Below, piece by piece: positions 55,600 through 64,000 of a stretch of DNA of 64,000 nucleotides (position 1 is its first letter; each line of letters opens with the position of its first letter). The stretch spans positions 62,001-126,000 of the forward strand of contig NZ_QXJP01000001.1 of assembly GCF_004115085.1 (NCBI RefSeq). Direction: 5' to 3'. The stretch comes from Longirhabdus pacifica (GTDB lineage Bacteria; Bacillota; Bacilli; Paenibacillales; DSM-105158). The notes beneath the pieces are model-generated. The model saw only the letters and a program-made list of their open reading frames with translations. It made no database searches and was not told the origin of the DNA. The position numbers were made by a program, and so were the translations under genes.

Positions 55600-56610
55600 A
55601 TGAAATTTAAATATGGGGTGTTCTTTTTTTTATTACTGTTGTTATCGGGGTGTTCTATGCTAAGTGATTCACAAGAGACGATTGAAATTGATCCACCACA
55701 AATGGAACAAAGTTTAGAAGATTCTACAGGGCAGAATGATATGGTAGGAGACAATGTGGTTTCAATGGATATCACGATCTATGCTGAAGATAGCAATGAC
55801 TTTATTGTTCCTTTAACACTAACTATTCCACAATCGGACGATGTAGCGGCGAAAACATTGGAACATATGGTGGACGGTGGAGTAGCAGACGACATGTTAC
55901 CGGATGGATTTTCACAGCTGATTCCTCAAAATACAGAGGTGAAAGGAATAAATATTGTAGAAAATATTGCAACTGTGGACTTTAGTGCTTCATTGTTGAA
56001 TTACGATGAGAGTAAAGAAAGAAAGTTGATCGAAAGTGTAACGTGGGCGTTGACTTCATTTCCTTCCATAGAGCAAGTGATATGGAGAGTAGAGGGCACA
56101 GATTTAAACGAAATGCCGCTTGCCGGTTTTCCATTAGATGTACCACTATCTAGACAAATCGGTATTAATATTGAGAAACCATATGATACACAACTAGGTT
56201 TATCTCGAGCTGTGACGTTGTATTTTCAAGCTGAGTCAGCAGAACAGTTTTCATATTTAGTACCCGTAACGAGATTAATTTCTACAGACGAAGATATCGC
56301 CATGGCTTCCATACAGCACTTGATTGAAGGTCCAAAAGCGGCAGGATTATATGGTGTGATGTTACCAACAGTGGAAGTGAAGGATATAGAGCAAACGGAG
56401 GAAGTCCTCACTGTCCATTTTACGGAAGACATTATGTCTATGGAGTCCACTATTGCTCCAGAAACGTTACAGTCTGTGCTTCTATCTCTAACAGAAAATA
56501 CAGATGTGAACGAAATTAAAGTGATGGTAGAAGGGGAAATATTAACGGGTGAAGGCAATGAAAATCTTCCTATTATAAAACCACATCATCTGAATAAAAT
56601 AGGGCTATAA
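55600..56610 (+). CDS. gerM: spore germination protein GerM
   Basis: A 336-residue lipoprotein (signal segment then lipobox LSGC) with two GerMN domains, residues about 60-170 and 205-325; both carry the DDVAAKTLEHMVDGG / DEDIAMASIQHLIEGP type helix. GerM is a sporulation and germination protein in B. subtilis that holds the engulfment complex. ATG 55600 follows GGGGAGGAG. In the same order as B. subtilis, gerM precedes rph, but here the repeat array lies between. racE, its usual upstream neighbour, is absent. Confidence 0.93.
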   Translation: MKFKYGVFFFLLLLLSGCSMLSDSQETIEIDPPQMEQSLEDSTGQNDMVGDNVVSMDITIYAEDSNDFIVPLTLTIPQSDDVAAKTLEHMVDGGVADDMLPDGFSQLIPQNTEVKGINIVENIATVDFSASLLNYDESKERKLIESVTWALTSFPSIEQVIWRVEGTDLNEMPLAGFPLDVPLSRQIGINIEKPYDTQLGLSRAVTLYFQAESAEQFSYLVPVTRLISTDEDIAMASIQHLIEGPKAAGLYGVMLPTVEVKDIEQTEEVLTVHFTEDIMSMESTIAPETLQSVLLSLTENTDVNEIKVMVEGEILTGEGNENLPIIKPHHLNKIGL

Positions 56611-56621
56611 AATCAAAAGAT

Positions 56622-57035
56622 AAGTTGGATGAACGAACTTGTTCAACCAACTTATAACCGCTAAACCAAAGATGAAGAAATTACAAGATGAAAACCTTTA
56701 CGCCTGGCACCTGAGGCGTAAACCTTGAATTCCAACATTTCATCATCTTTATAGATAAGTTGGATGAACGAACTTGTTCAACCAACTTATAACCGCTAAA
56801 CCAAAGATGAAGAAATTACAATAATGTTTACGCCTGGCAACTGAGGCGTAAACTGTGTCACCATATGTCTTCATCTTTAAATAAGTTGAATGAACTTGTT
56901 CAAGCAACTTATTACCGCTAAACCAAAGATGAAGAAATTACAAAAATGTTTACGCCTGGCAACTGAGGCGTAAACTGTCACCATATTTCTTCATCTTTAG
57001 ATAAGTTGAATGAACGAACTTGTTCAAGCAACCAC
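56622..57035 (+). repeat. tandem structured repeat array (copies B1, B2, B3 and partial B4)
   Basis: Three complete units and a fourth consisting of the first hairpin only. Units begin at about 56622, 56758, 56883 and 57003, so periods are about 135, 125 and 120 bp. Each unit: AAGTTG(G)/(C)CAACTT hairpin, conserved ACCGCTAAACC, outer stem AAAGATGAAGAAAT/ATTTCTTCATCTTT enclosing GTTTACGCC-10 nt-GGCGTAAAC. In B2 and B3 the inner stem is a perfect 9 bp; in B3 the outer stem is a perfect 14 bp. It starts 12 bp after the gerM stop and ends 130 bp before rph. Confidence 0.95.
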
Positions 57036-57165
57036 TGTTCTTTTACTTTTACTTCACAATGGGTCAAGAAAAGTGCAAGTTAGTGAAATATAGCGTAATG
57101 TCTGTTAAAATGAGAAAGGCTATATTCTCAAGTGAGTAGGTTGAAAATACAAGGGGGAAAAATCA

Positions 57166-57927
57166 TTGAGAGCAGATAAAAGAGCTTCTAATCAATTAAG
57201 GGTTGTAACTATTACTCCCCATTTTAATAAATACGCAGAAGGTTCAGTCATGATTGAATCAGGAGAAACGAAAGTCATTTGTACGGCTTCCGTAGAAGAA
57301 AAAATCCCTCCTTTCATGAAAGGTCAGGGAAAGGGATGGATCACTGCTGAGTACTCTATGCTCCCTAGAGCAACACAAACACGTAATTTTCGCGAGGCAG
57401 CAAGAGGTAAGTTAGGCGGAAGAACGATGGAGATTCAACGTCTGATTGGTAGAGCATTAAGATCTGTCGTTGATTTGCATGCAATGGGTGAAAGAACGAT
57501 AACGGTGGATTGTGACGTTATTCAAGCAGATGGTGGCACAAGAACCGCATCCATCACAGGGGCGTTCGTTGCTATGACACTTGCCTTTGGCAAATTGTTA
57601 AAAGAAAATAAAATAAAAAAAATGCCCATTACTGAGTTTTTAGCATCTGTTAGTGTTGGGGTTGTAAATAATGAACCAATGTTAGATCTTAATTACATAG
57701 AAGATTCTTCAGCAAAAGTAGATATGAATGTGGTGATGACAAGCTCAGGTAAATTTGTTGAACTGCAAGGTACTGGCGAAGAAAGTCCGTTCTCAAAAGA
57801 TGAATTGTACATATTGATGGAACTTGCTGAAGGTGGAATTCGCAATCTAATTCAAAGGCAAAAAGAAGCCATAGGTGCTCTATCGGAACGTGTAGGAGAA
57901 ATAAATCATGACAAAAACAAAAAATGA
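57166..57927 (+). CDS. rph: ribonuclease PH
   Basis: Phosphorolytic 3'-exoribonuclease that trims tRNA precursors. The 253-residue protein has MRADKR start, [56 protein letters not shown] and [15 protein letters not shown], which match RNase PH along its length. TTG start at 57166 after AAGGGGGA. The 20-base overlap with rdgB indicates translational coupling. Confidence 0.97.
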   Translation: MRADKRASNQLRVVTITPHFNKYAEGSVMIESGETKVICTASVEEKIPPFMKGQGKGWITAEYSMLPRATQTRNFREAARGKLGGRTMEIQRLIGRALRSVVDLHAMGERTITVDCDVIQADGGTRTASITGAFVAMTLAFGKLLKENKIKKMPITEFLASVSVGVVNNEPMLDLNYIEDSSAKVDMNVVMTSSGKFVELQGTGEESPFSKDELYILMELAEGGIRNLIQRQKEAIGALSERVGEINHDKNKK

Positions 57928-58531
57928 AATTATTGTAGCAACAAAAAATAAAGGCAAAGTAGCTGAATTTGAAGCATTATTTGCTCCTATGGGTCTGCAT
58001 GTAAAAAGTTTATTAGATTTACATGATGCTCCAGAAATCATAGAAGATCAGGATACGTTTTTCGGAAACGCTGAAAAAAAGGCGAGAATCATATCTTCAC
58101 ATTACAACATTCCTGTCGTTGCAGACGATTCAGGACTTTGCGTAGATGCATTAGATGGTCAACCTGGCATTTACTCCGCTCGATATGCGGGGGAACAAGC
58201 AACAGCGAAAGATAATAACCAAAAGTTGCTACAGGCACTAAGCGATCTTACTCCATCATCAGAAGGAACGCTATCTACTGCTAGATTTGTATGTGCAATG
58301 GCTTATGTTGACACGGCGAAAGATGTAACTATACTAGCTGAAGGCACATGTGAAGGAGCCATTTCCGATACGCTTCATGGAGAGCATGGGTTTGGGTATG
58401 ATCCTTTATTTTATGTACCACAACATCATTGCAACATGGCACAATTAACGATGGAACAAAAAAATAAAATTAGTCATCGAACAAACGCACTACAACAGCT
58501 GCTTGAAAAAATGAAAGCAGCAAAGATATAA
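57908..58531 (+). CDS. rdgB: XTP/dITP diphosphatase
   Basis: Hydrolyses non-canonical purine triphosphates (XTP, dITP, ITP) to monophosphates, keeping them out of DNA. The 207-residue protein has the Ham1 family motifs [66 protein letters not shown] and [10 protein letters not shown]. Same position after rph as ysnA in B. subtilis. RBS GGAGAAA lies within rph. A terminator follows. Confidence 0.95.
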   Translation: MTKTKNEIIVATKNKGKVAEFEALFAPMGLHVKSLLDLHDAPEIIEDQDTFFGNAEKKARIISSHYNIPVVADDSGLCVDALDGQPGIYSARYAGEQATAKDNNQKLLQALSDLTPSSEGTLSTARFVCAMAYVDTAKDVTILAEGTCEGAISDTLHGEHGFGYDPLFYVPQHHCNMAQLTMEQKNKISHRTNALQQLLEKMKAAKI

Positions 58532-58553
58532 ACTGTTTGTATTCGAAATAAGG

Positions 58554-58584
58554 AAAAGCCAGACATACGTCTGGCTTTTCTTTT
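58554..58584 (+). terminator. intrinsic terminator after rdgB
   Basis: Perfect 11-bp stem AAAAGCCAGAC-ATAC-GTCTGGCTTTT followed by CTTTTT. Also likely to serve the convergent asparagine synthetase gene. Confidence 0.9.
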
Positions 58585-58650
58585 TGCGGTGCGCTACGCA
58601 TGGCACGTAGAAGCGTGAAGTCCGCTATGGGTGGTAGCCGTTGCCAGCCA

Positions 58651-60495
58651 TTACACCGCAATGTTAACTTTGTAATTTCTCAGCCATAAGTCCACTTGAT
58701 ACAAATATGCAAACAATTGTGGTGTAGACATCAACTGCCCAAACCATGGGATGGCCGTTGGGGCTGGTTGCTCTAATAGGGATTTTATTTTCTTCTCATC
58801 AATGAGTGGAAGCAAGGGAGAATTAGGATCATGCACGACATTAGATAATAACTTTTTCACTTGTTCGGTGTATGCAGGATGGTGTGTTTTTGGATAAGGA
58901 CTTTTTTTGCGAGTCACTACTTCCTCTGGCATGATCCCTTTTAAAGCTTTTCTGAGCATTCCCTTCTCTCTGTTATCCACCGTTTTCATATCCCAAGGAA
59001 TATTAAATACATATTGCACTAGTCGATGATCGCAATATGGCACACGCACTTCCAAGCTTGCTCGCATACTCATGCGATCTTTTCGGTCTAATAGTGTTGG
59101 CATAAATCTAGTGATGTTCAAATAGGACATACGTCGCATCCGCTGCTGTGATTCTGTTTCTCCTAGCAGCTTAGGTACTTCACTTAGTGCTCCTTCGTAT
59201 CTCTGTTGTAAGTAGCGTACGGGGTTTATCGTTTGAATGAGATCTGGAGAAAGCCAATTTAATCGATGATCCAACTGTATTGACCAAGGGAAAGTATTTG
59301 CGGTTAATGCATCTTCTCGATAAAACCAAGGATAGCCACCGAATACTTCATCCGCTGCTTCACCGGAAAGTGCAACGGTTGCTTCTTTTTTAATTGCCTT
59401 ACAAAATAAATATAAAGATGCGTCAATATCGGCCATGCCAGGTAAATCACGAGCATACATGGCTTCATCTAATGCTTCCGTTAGCTCGTTAGTATGTAGT
59501 TTAATATCGTGATGTTGACTGCCAACAAATTGATACATCATTTCAATCCATTTTGCATCCGAGTTAGGTTGAAATGAACTTGATTTAAAATACTTATCAT
59601 TATCTAAATAATCTACGGAAAATGTATTTATTTTTTCGTTGCTTTGATGATGTATTTTATTAGCTGCAAACGTGGTTAGCGCACTTGAATCTAGACCTCC
59701 AGATAACAACGTGCAAATAGGTACGTCTGAAATGAGTTGTCTCTCTACTGTGTCTTCCAACATCCCTTGTACAACACTAGCCGTCTTTTCCAGGTTATCT
59801 TCATGCGTTTTACTTTCTAACTTCCAGTATTTATACTTTCTCAAACCACCTCGGCTAAATTCCACACATTCGCCAGGTAATACTTCTTGCATATGTTTAT
59901 ACACACCATGGCCTGGGGTTCTAGCTGGACCAATAATGAAAACTTCGCATAAACCTTCTTTATCTATTTGCGGCGTAAAAGAAGGGTGGGAAAGTATGGC
60001 TTTCGGCTCTGATCCAAATAATAAAGTATGATTTAGATGTGAATAGAATAACGGTTTTACACCTAGACGATCTCTTGCCATAAAACATATTTCTTTCGTT
60101 TCATCCCATATAGCAAAAGCAAAAATACCGTTGAATCTATCTAAACATGCTTTGCCCCATTCTATATATGCACATAACAACACTTCCGTATCGCATTGCG
60201 TTCTAAAGGTGTACCCACGACAACGTAATGCTTGCCTTAATTCATGCGTATTATATAATTCACCGTTGTACGTAATGATATATCTATGAGATTCATTCAC
60301 TACTTCCATCGGTTGTTGTCCGTTTTCAGGATCAATGACACTTAGTCTCCGGTGACCGAACGCACAATGATTGGACAGCCAAACCCCCTCACCATCTGGA
60401 CCTCGTAATTGTAATGTATTCGTCATATTTTGCATTATTTCAGGATAATGCCGCAAATCCTTATTCCAATCAACCCATCCGGTAATTCCGCACAT
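58651..60495 (-). CDS. asnO: asparagine synthetase, glutamine-hydrolysing (AsnO-like)
   Basis: Makes asparagine from aspartate, ATP and glutamine. The 614-residue protein starts MCGITGW, so the N-terminal nucleophile cysteine is Cys2 after methionine removal; the glutaminase domain has GHRRLSVID and YNGELYN, and the synthetase domain has LLSGGLDSSAL (PP-loop). Length equals B. subtilis AsnO (614), the sporulation paralogue; AsnB is about 632. ATG 60495 is chosen because Cys2 must be next to the start. A SigE-like promoter lies upstream. Confidence 0.88.
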   Translation of the reverse strand: MCGITGWVDWNKDLRHYPEIMQNMTNTLQLRGPDGEGVWLSNHCAFGHRRLSVIDPENGQQPMEVVNESHRYIITYNGELYNTHELRQALRCRGYTFRTQCDTEVLLCAYIEWGKACLDRFNGIFAFAIWDETKEICFMARDRLGVKPLFYSHLNHTLLFGSEPKAILSHPSFTPQIDKEGLCEVFIIGPARTPGHGVYKHMQEVLPGECVEFSRGGLRKYKYWKLESKTHEDNLEKTASVVQGMLEDTVERQLISDVPICTLLSGGLDSSALTTFAANKIHHQSNEKINTFSVDYLDNDKYFKSSSFQPNSDAKWIEMMYQFVGSQHHDIKLHTNELTEALDEAMYARDLPGMADIDASLYLFCKAIKKEATVALSGEAADEVFGGYPWFYREDALTANTFPWSIQLDHRLNWLSPDLIQTINPVRYLQQRYEGALSEVPKLLGETESQQRMRRMSYLNITRFMPTLLDRKDRMSMRASLEVRVPYCDHRLVQYVFNIPWDMKTVDNREKGMLRKALKGIMPEEVVTRKKSPYPKTHHPAYTEQVKKLLSNVVHDPNSPLLPLIDEKKIKSLLEQPAPTAIPWFGQLMSTPQLFAYLYQVDLWLRNYKVNIAV

Positions 60496-60537
60496 GAACA
60501 ATCATCTTCCTCTCTAATTGACTTCATATCGTATTCA

Positions 60538-60566
60538 TACGTATGCAAACGATAAGACGAAAATGA
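60538..60566 (-). promoter_or_regulatory. candidate SigE promoter of the asparagine synthetase gene
   Basis: On the minus strand TCATTTT (60566-60560), 14-bp spacer, CATACGTA (60545-60538), near the SigE consensus (-35 ATATT-like, -10 CATACAnT). asnO is SigE-dependent in B. subtilis. The -35 is weak. Confidence 0.35.
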
Positions 60567-60589
60567 CATTGTCTGTGCAAAGTTTTATA

Positions 60590-60840
60590 TCCTTGTGCTT
60601 GTGAAGTGAAGTTGATGACGCAAAAATAGCTTTTGTGTAGCAAAGCTTTTGGGCCGGCTCCAGCTAAGCAGACTTAGCTTTTTAGCCTTTATGCTTACGA
60701 AGTAGCTTTGCTTCGCAAAAGAGCTTTTGTGTAGCAAAGCTTTTGGGCCGAATTCAGCTAAGCAAGCTTAGCTTTTTATTCTTATGCTTACGAAGTAGCT
60801 TTGCTACACAAAATAGCTTTTGTGTAGCAAAGCTTTTGGA
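60590..60840 (+). repeat. tandem array of ~93-bp hairpin repeats
   Basis: The block AGCTTTTGTGTAGCAAAGCT recurs at about 60628, 60722 and 60815, period 93-94. Each unit has TGCTTACGAAGTAGCTTTGC, then that block, GGGCCG, and AGCTAAG-loop-CTTAGCTTTTT. In unit 3, AGCTTTGCTACACAAAA (60797-60813) and its exact complement (60818-60834) form a 17-bp stem with a 4-base loop. Units 1 and 2 end in terminator-like stem-T5 hairpins (60662-60683 and 60756-60777). Lies between the divergent asnO-like gene and the small hypothetical gene. Confidence 0.9.
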
Positions 60841-60904
60841 ATTACATCCTTATTTATAGGTAATGCTATGTATTGTACATTTAGCTTATTAAGGAGTGAG
60901 GATA

Positions 60905-61222
60905 TTGTTTGGTGAGATAAGAGAAGTCAAGGTAACAGGGATGGAAAAGGTAGAAGGTATAGATTGTGTAACGTTAGATGTAGACAATCATGCAGGTGAA
61001 AGTTGGATAGTATATGTAAATAAAAGAAATGATGGCAACCTTACAATACATAAAGTAGTAGAAAATAATGCTGAGTATGCATTGGATTGGTACAACAACG
61101 ATTTACACTATGCTTTCAATGATATGACCCATTTAACGCAACAATCAAAACAAAGATTATGGGATGAGTTAGTGTCGTCAGAACAAATGGATACTTCCAG
61201 CGTGAATCACTATTTAAATTAA
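60905..61222 (+). CDS. small protein of unknown function
   Basis: A 105-residue acidic protein with no signal peptide or membrane segment. It has a beta-rich first half (GEIREVKVTG, CVTLDVDNHAGESWIVYVNKRNDGNLTIHKVV) and a helical end, and I do not recognise the family. Codon use is like the neighbours and AAGGAG is 9 bases from TTG 60905 (GTG 60896 overlaps the RBS), so it is likely real. It lies between the hairpin array and tRNA-Arg. Confidence 0.55.
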   Translation: MFGEIREVKVTGMEKVEGIDCVTLDVDNHAGESWIVYVNKRNDGNLTIHKVVENNAEYALDWYNNDLHYAFNDMTHLTQQSKQRLWDELVSSEQMDTSSVNHYLN

Positions 61223-61342
61223 TTTAAATTAAAGGAAATGTAATATAAAACGGATTTAAAATGTAGAATTTTTTGTGGAATTTTTAAATTTTAAAATGTA
61301 GTTGGGTGTATGAGAAATAAGAAAGGTGAGAATAAATAGAAA

Positions 61343-61419
61343 TGGCGTCCCAGAAGGGATTCGAACCCCTGACACACGGCTTAGAAGGCCGTTGCTCTAT
61401 CCAGCTGAGCTACTGGGAC
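61343..61419 (-). tRNA. tRNA-Arg (anticodon TCT)
   Basis: On the minus strand acceptor arms GTCCCAG and CTGGGAC pair over 7 bp, followed by discriminator G and an encoded CCA. D-arm GCTCAGCTGGATAGAGC, anticodon arm ACGGC-CTTCTAA-GCCGT with anticodon TCT, and TTCGAAT T-loop are intact. 77 nt, reads AGA codons. Single tRNA gene, no cluster. Confidence 0.96.
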
Positions 61420-61582
61420 GCGTTAGCAGCGAAATCAATCATAACACGTTGGTAATAAAGAAGCAAGTATTTTTTTTATTTTATTCAAATGCTTTCGTAA
61501 GTGTGTTAGGTCTTTCGTCAGCAATTCAATATTATAAAGGCATCTTATTTGTTTGTCTATACTTTTTTTAAAAAAATTTAAC

Positions 61583-61680
61583 TTACCGCTAAACATAAGA
61601 TGGAGAAATTACAATATCACAACCTTTACGCCTGGCAACTGAGGCGTAAACTTATAATTCAACATTTCTGCTATATAAAG
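61583..61680 (+). repeat. structured intergenic repeat, truncated copy C
   Basis: Retains ACCGCTAAAC, AAGATGGAGAAAT, and the inner hairpin TTTACGCC-TGGCAACTGA-GGCGTAAA, but has lost the first AAGTTG hairpin and has a degraded outer stem (ATTTCTGCTAT). It lies between tRNA-Arg and the ysoA-like gene; 61420-61582 upstream is AT-rich with no gene seen. Confidence 0.8.
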
Positions 61681-61756
61681 CAATATTACTGTATAGGTTA
61701 AGAACATGGTATGATGATGTCGAAGTTATAAATGAATAGAAGAAAAAGGTCGGGTG

Positions 61757-62674
61757 ATGACAATTACCGTCTCTAATACGTTAAATAATGTAGTTTTATT
61801 ACCACAAGCCATGGAACATTTTCAACATCAGTTAACTACATTGATGGAAGAAGAAAAATATAAACAAGCGGAAGAACTTATTCATTTCTTATTACAATGC
61901 CAAGTTTCCGATGAAAGCATCATTACAGAATGGGAAATGATTTTAACGTGGATACAGTCCCAGACTCAGCATCACAAAGAGCCAGCATCTATAGACGCAG
62001 CTATAGAGGAAGAAGCAATGTTTGAGCACTATGTGCAGCAAAAGCAAGAAGAGAATCAAGGTAGAGGTCAAGAACTTATTCAAACCCTCTTGTCAGAGGA
62101 CACAACTTCAAGAGAGAAATGGATCGCTTTAGAGCAACTTGTATATATAGAAGATAAGGACACGAATGATAAGTTGAAAAAATGGGTGCAAGAAACTGAA
62201 ATTCACCCTTTGTTACAGTTTAGAGTGTTACAAGTACTGAGAACCAGAAAAGCGAGTGGTACGTTATTTATTCAACGCTGTGGTGAGGAAGTGAAAGTTC
62301 AAATTGGCAGAATTCCTGCCTCTATTGATGAATTCCCGAAAAAAATCAAAGATATTTTACAAAGACTTACCGTGGTTTGCGAAAGTAATAATCCTTCTAT
62401 GATTCATTTTGCTGAACAAATATGGACTGAGTTTATTTCCGCTATTTACGGTACAAAGCTATATGACCAAATGAAAAAAGAATTATCAGCAAATCAAATA
62501 AAAATGTGGGCACTTGTTCTGCATATCATTTCGTCAGAAATGATACAAACTGATTTTGATTTACATACTTTAGTGGATGAGTATCAAATAGCACCTACAG
62601 ATGAAGCTGCTTGGAAAGTTATGTATTATCAAATGAAAGAAATTATGGATGAACATCTTCATCACAACATCTAA
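61757..62674 (+). CDS. YsoA-like TPR-type helical protein
   Basis: A 305-residue, glutamate- and glutamine-rich, all-helical protein with helical-hairpin periodicity (FQHQLTTLMEEEKYKQAEELIHFLLQ at the start is TPR-like). It sits directly before tig, the position of ysoA in B. subtilis (a TPR-repeat protein of unknown role). Identification is by position and architecture, not by strong motif. ATG 61757 preferred; GTG 61754 directly precedes it. No other annotation is offered. Confidence 0.6.
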   Translation: MTITVSNTLNNVVLLPQAMEHFQHQLTTLMEEEKYKQAEELIHFLLQCQVSDESIITEWEMILTWIQSQTQHHKEPASIDAAIEEEAMFEHYVQQKQEENQGRGQELIQTLLSEDTTSREKWIALEQLVYIEDKDTNDKLKKWVQETEIHPLLQFRVLQVLRTRKASGTLFIQRCGEEVKVQIGRIPASIDEFPKKIKDILQRLTVVCESNNPSMIHFAEQIWTEFISAIYGTKLYDQMKKELSANQIKMWALVLHIISSEMIQTDFDLHTLVDEYQIAPTDEAAWKVMYYQMKEIMDEHLHHNI

Positions 62675-62840
62675 TCTTTCATCATCTGAAAATAATTTAT
62701 GATATGAAAATTTTATAATAAAAGAAAGATGGGAACCCTGTAGACATACGAAGTAAATTTTCATATAATAGAGTGGTTATGATGGTATGAAACAATTGAT
62801 TTTTGTTCATGAATTTTCATGATTAATTTGTATAGAACAG

Positions 62841-62868
62841 TTTACAGTGTAGAGATTATACGTATGAT
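62841..62868 (+). promoter_or_regulatory. SigA-type promoter of tig
   Basis: TTTACA (62841-62846), 16-bp spacer, TATGAT (62863-62868), about 136 bp before the tig ATG, so a leader of about 130 nt is expected. Confidence 0.5.
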
Positions 62869-62944
62869 AGCACCATAATTGGTGATGAATAATAAGAGAC
62901 ACTACACGGGTGCTGTCCGTATCATCTAGTTAAATAACCATGGA

Positions 62945-62964
62945 CATATGTACACATACATATG
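62945..62964 (+). other. perfect inverted repeat in the tig leader
   Basis: CATATGTA-CACA-TACATATG, 8-bp arms, lying 41 bp before the tig ATG. The 62675-63004 gap otherwise holds only the promoter. It may be an operator or leader hairpin. Confidence 0.45.
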
Positions 62965-63004
62965 AAGTTCAATATGGCTAAATGTTTTGGAGGGGAAAGT
63001 AGAA

Positions 63005-64000
63005 ATGAATACAAATTGGGAAAAAACTGAAAAAAATACAGGTATTTTGAAAGTGGAAGTTGAAGCTGAGAAAGTAACAGTAGCTTTAGATAAAGCTTTC
63101 AAAAAGGTAGTAAACAAAATTAACGTACCAGGTTTCCGTAAAGGTAAAGTACCTCGTGCTATCTTTGATGCGAGATTTGGTGTAGAAAGTTTATATCAAG
63201 ATGCAATTGATATTATTTTACCAGACGCTTATAGTCAAGCAATTGACGAATCAGGTATCGAACCAATTGATCGTCCTGAAATTGATATTGAGCAATTCGA
63301 AAAAGGAAAAACATTTATTTTCACAGCAAAAGTGGAAGTGAAACCAGAAGTTGAATTAGGCGCTTACAAAGGATTGGAAGTAGAAGAAAAAGACTTCTCT
63401 GTAAGTGAAGAACAAGTTGAGCTTGAGCTTAAATCAGCACAACAACGCAGTGCAGAACTTATTTCCGTCGAAGAAGGAACTGCAGAGAATGGTGATACAG
63501 CAGTAATCGATTTTACTGGATATTTAGAAGGAGAAAAATTCGAAGGTGGAGAAGCAGAAAACCACCAATTAGAGCTTGGTTCCGGACAATTTATCCCAGG
63601 ATTTGAAGATCAAGTGGTTGGTATGAGTGCTGGCGAAGAGAAAGATATTGAAGTTACTTTCCCAGAAGAATATCAAGCAGAAGAGTTAAAAGGGAAAGAC
63701 GTTGTGTTTAAAGTTAAGCTACACGAAATTAAACGCAAAAACTTACCAGAATTAGATGATGAGTTCGCAAAAGATGTGAGTGAGTTTGAAACACTTGCTG
63801 AATATAAAGAAGATCTAAAGAAAAACTTAGAAGAAGCAAAAGAGAAAGAACAGCAACAATATCGCGAGAGCGTTGTGATTGAGAAAGCAGCTGCTAACGC
63901 AACGGTTGAAATTCCAGAGCCAATGGTAAAGCATGAAGTAGATCATATGTTACAAGATTTCGCATATCGTTTGCGCATGCAAGGTATGGAAATGGAACAG
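63005..64000 (+). CDS. tig: trigger factor (partial, runs off the window)
   Basis: Ribosome-associated chaperone and peptidyl-prolyl isomerase that receives nascent chains. 332 codons are visible out of about 430. Ribosome-binding N-domain with [11 protein letters not shown] (the L23-docking signature), FKBP-like PPIase domain from about residue 150 ([37 protein letters not shown]), then the start of the C-terminal arm domain. ATG 63005 follows GGAGGGGAAAG. In B. subtilis tig also follows ysoA. Confidence 0.97.
   Translation, partial: MNTNWEKTEKNTGILKVEVEAEKVTVALDKAFKKVVNKINVPGFRKGKVPRAIFDARFGVESLYQDAIDIILPDAYSQAIDESGIEPIDRPEIDIEQFEKGKTFIFTAKVEVKPEVELGAYKGLEVEEKDFSVSEEQVELELKSAQQRSAELISVEEGTAENGDTAVIDFTGYLEGEKFEGGEAENHQLELGSGQFIPGFEDQVVGMSAGEEKDIEVTFPEEYQAEELKGKDVVFKVKLHEIKRKNLPELDDEFAKDVSEFETLAEYKEDLKKNLEEAKEKEQQQYRESVVIEKAAANATVEIPEPMVKHEVDHMLQDFAYRLRMQGMEMEQ

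Noticed and set aside
56622-57035. Possible CRISPR array
   Set aside because: Units are 120-135 bp and nearly identical throughout, with no short repeat/unique spacer pattern and no cas genes.
61326-61571. Open frame of 81 codons over the tRNA region
   Set aside because: It is the antisense reading of tRNA-Arg; the tRNA fold is complete and the peptide has the usual 'tRNA shadow' sequence.

Overview
The window looks like chromosome of an AT-rich, Gram-positive endospore former of the order Bacillales (Bacillaceae or a close relative). The evidence is strong GGAGG-type ribosome binding sites with frequent TTG and GTG starts, GerE, GerM, CgeB-like and YhcN/YlaJ-like sporulation proteins, a Bacillus-type Fnr with C-terminal cysteines, EcsAB, HisJ, and backbone blocks in B. 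subtilis order (trxA-uvrC, sdhCAB, gerE, gerM-rph-rdgB, ysoA-tig). No phage, IS element, CRISPR array or rRNA was seen.

Layout: 1-10.4 kb holds the end of a PEP-utilising enzyme, trxA, uvrC, a CPBP membrane protease, a KtrC-like potassium channel regulator, a LysR regulator and, divergent from it, sdhCAB. 10.6-21.1 kb is mixed housekeeping: a DUF2062 membrane protein, hisJ, a CysL-like LysR regulator, a DUF2573-like protein, a DEAD-box helicase, ecsAB, an M29 aminopeptidase, signal peptidase I, an aminotransferase and psd. 21.2-24.5 kb is a thiamine-precursor ABC transporter on the minus strand under a TPP riboswitch with its own terminator. 24.6-38.2 kb is energy metabolism: a ba3-type oxidase operon, a CUT1 sugar importer with a LacI regulator, then adhE, pflB and pflA beside fnr. 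Fnr-type palindromes lie at about -42 in front of both the oxidase and adhE, so the local fnr probably controls both.

38.5-52.8 kb is the most distinctive part: glycosyltransferases (two GT2, one GT-D, one CgeB-like, two GT-B) and four enzymes whose families together match the route from UDP-GlcNAc to UDP-2,3-diacetamido-2,3-dideoxyglucuronic acid (WbpA, WbpB, WbpE and WbpD types). With them lie a CAP-domain protein, a YhcN/YlaJ-like lipoprotein, DNRLRE-like domains, a nucleotide-sugar epimerase and gerE behind a SigK-like promoter. I infer a spore-surface glycan or glycoprotein locus. 53-64 kb returns to the backbone: methyltransferase, MBL hydrolase, PgpA, gerM, rph, rdgB, asnO-like asparagine synthetase, tRNA-Arg, ysoA-like gene and the start of tig.

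Two repeat families with no coding content stand out. One is a structured element of about 120-135 bp, found as a single copy at 13.4 kb, a tandem array of three and a fraction between gerM and rph, and a truncated copy at 61.6 kb. The other is a tandem array of about 93-bp hairpin units upstream of the asparagine synthetase gene.
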